NCBI GenBank assembly: GCA_964649005.1
Contig: CAZYMD010000240.1
Location: 1-6,520, forward strand
Length of the DNA stretch: 6,520 nucleotides
DNA from: CAZGMJ01 sp964649005
GTDB lineage: Bacteria; Planctomycetota; Phycisphaerae; Sedimentisphaerales; Anaerobacaceae
Reading direction: 5' to 3'
Below the pieces are notes generated by a model. It was not told where the DNA came from and did not search any database. It worked only from the letters and a program-made list of their open reading frames with translations. A program made the position numbers and the translations under genes. Below, piece by piece: positions 5,839 to 6,520 of this stretch; the stretch's first letter is position 1, and every line of letters starts with the position of its first letter.

Positions 5839-5880
5839 ACTTAGATATGATTTGCTGAAGGTTAAACCAGAGAGGCGGCA

Positions 5881-6495
5881 ATGGAACAACCGGAAGAGAG
5901 ATTATCTGGTCATATATTCTATGTTGATGATGAAGTTGGGGTTTGTGATGCTATTGCCAGGACTCTAAGCAGATCTGGATTCACGGTAAAGTGCTTCAAC
6001 AGCGTCTGTGCGTGCATCAAGCGGTTAAATCAAGATCGATGTGATCTACTCGTAACAGATATTCAACTTCCTGGCAAAGATGGCTGGGATCTAATCGAAT
6101 ATACCAAGCGTAATCACCCTTGGCTGCCAGTAGTTGTTATTACACAGTATGGTGATGTGGCTACGGCTGTTAAGGCTATGAAGCGTGGGGCGAATGATTT
6201 CATACAGAAGCCCCTTGACGGCGAATTATTGGTCTCATGTATTCACTCCATATTAAAGAAAAATGGGATATTTGATTCGTCTTGTGGCAAATCTCTTACT
6301 CGGGCGGAAATGAAGGTGCTAAAGCTTATCCTTCAAGGCAATAGTAACGTAGAAATCGCTGAAATCCTACACAGAGCAAAATGCACAGTTGAAGTACATC
6401 GCAAGAGAATCATGAAGAAATTTGGAGCGCACAACGTAGTTGATTTGGTCATGAAAGCAACAAAAATGGGTTACAACAACGTGCATTCTGATTGA
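5881..6495 (+). CDS. FixJ/NarL-type response regulator (receiver plus LuxR-type HTH)
   Basis: 204 codons, a normal length for the family. The receiver domain (about residues 11-126) has all key residues: acidic pair D16-D17, phospho-acceptor D60 in LLVTDIQLPGKDG, T88 in VVVITQYGD, and K110 in DFIQKP. A LuxR-type helix-turn-helix follows at about 139-195 (LTRAEMKVLKLILQGNSNVEIA, then TVEVHRKRIMKKFG). It should be phosphorylated by a sensor kinase and bind DNA as a dimer. GAGG lies 5 bases before the ATG, a good start. It is divergent from the PEP-CTERM/exopolysaccharide genes across a region with repeated dyads, so these are candidate targets (inference). The gene is clearly more AT-rich than the export genes on the left. 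No kinase gene is visible in the window. Confidence 0.95.
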   Translation: MEQPEERLSGHIFYVDDEVGVCDAIARTLSRSGFTVKCFNSVCACIKRLNQDRCDLLVTDIQLPGKDGWDLIEYTKRNHPWLPVVVITQYGDVATAVKAMKRGANDFIQKPLDGELLVSCIHSILKKNGIFDSSCGKSLTRAEMKVLKLILQGNSNVEIAEILHRAKCTVEVHRKRIMKKFGAHNVVDLVMKATKMGYNNVHSD

Positions 6496-6520
6496 TGGAC
6501 TTTGATTATTTTATCTGTTT
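6495..6520 (+). CDS. Possible start of a downstream gene, cut by the window edge
   Basis: An ATG at 6495-6497 shares its A with the TGA stop of the response regulator (TGATG), an arrangement typical of translationally coupled genes. Only eight codons (MDFDYFIC) are visible before the edge. No Shine-Dalgarno motif stands out within the end of the regulator gene. Too short to identify. Confidence 0.2.

Larger units (their letters stand above)
5189..5880. other. AT-rich divergent intergenic region with repeats and a hairpin
   Basis: About 690 bases lie between the minus-strand PEP-CTERM gene and the plus-strand response regulator. No gene of normal size is present. It holds two dyad motifs (5264-5278, 5527-5541), a third partial copy (5798-5812), a long perfect inverted repeat (5624-5664), and candidate promoters for both flanking genes. 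Short open frames exist, for example 36 codons at 5574-5684 (plus) and 40 codons at 5287-5409 (minus), but neither has a well-spaced ribosome binding site. Confidence 0.8.

Noticed and set aside
5189..5880. CRISPR array or mobile-element ends suggested by the repeats
   Set aside because: The repeats are few, differ in orientation, have unequal spacing of several hundred bases, and no transposase or terminal repeat pair with target duplication is present.

Overview
The window looks like a piece of a planctomycete chromosome, most likely Phycisphaerae/Sedimentisphaerales-like. This is inferred from three things: a secreted protein ending in the dockerin-like 'GDLNLDGSVDFVDF...DW' tail common in that group, a PEP-CTERM surface protein, and a Wza-type exporter with a long insertion. 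No rRNA or other phylogenetic marker is present, so the assignment is tentative. One run of 100 Ns (5078-5177) marks an assembly gap.

Layout. Everything from position 1 to about 5190 is read on the minus strand. In transcription order it holds: (1) a PEP-CTERM protein whose 5' end lies in the N gap; (2) a paralogue of it with a signal peptide and a C-terminal dockerin-like calcium-binding repeat pair instead of the PEP-CTERM tail; (3) a small secreted or membrane-anchored protein of unknown function with an Arg/Pro-rich repeated C-terminus; (4) a Wza/GumB-type outer-membrane polysaccharide export lipoprotein; (5) the first 190 or so codons of a Wzz/GumC-type polysaccharide co-polymerase, which runs off the left edge. 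Gaps between genes are 87, 70, 209 and 38 bases, which fits one operon or two closely linked ones. On the plus strand, 5881-6495 encodes a FixJ/NarL-type response regulator. A possible further gene starts in a TGATG overlap with its stop codon and is cut by the right edge.

The 690-base divergent intergenic region (5189-5880) is AT-rich and structured. It contains two copies of a dyad, CTATT-N5-AATAG, each followed by GGGTATTTTT. A third, half-degenerate copy shares 15 identical bases with the second and overlaps the -35 element of a good candidate promoter for the response regulator. There is also a perfect 16-bp inverted repeat with a 9-base loop.

How it may work together (inference): the Wza and Wzz proteins would carry an exopolysaccharide through the envelope. 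PEP-CTERM proteins are exosortase substrates, known to accompany exopolysaccharide loci, so the two paralogues would be secreted matrix or surface proteins sorted by different C-terminal tails. The divergent response regulator could control the locus and itself through the repeated dyads. No exosortase, glycosyltransferase or sensor kinase is visible in the window.
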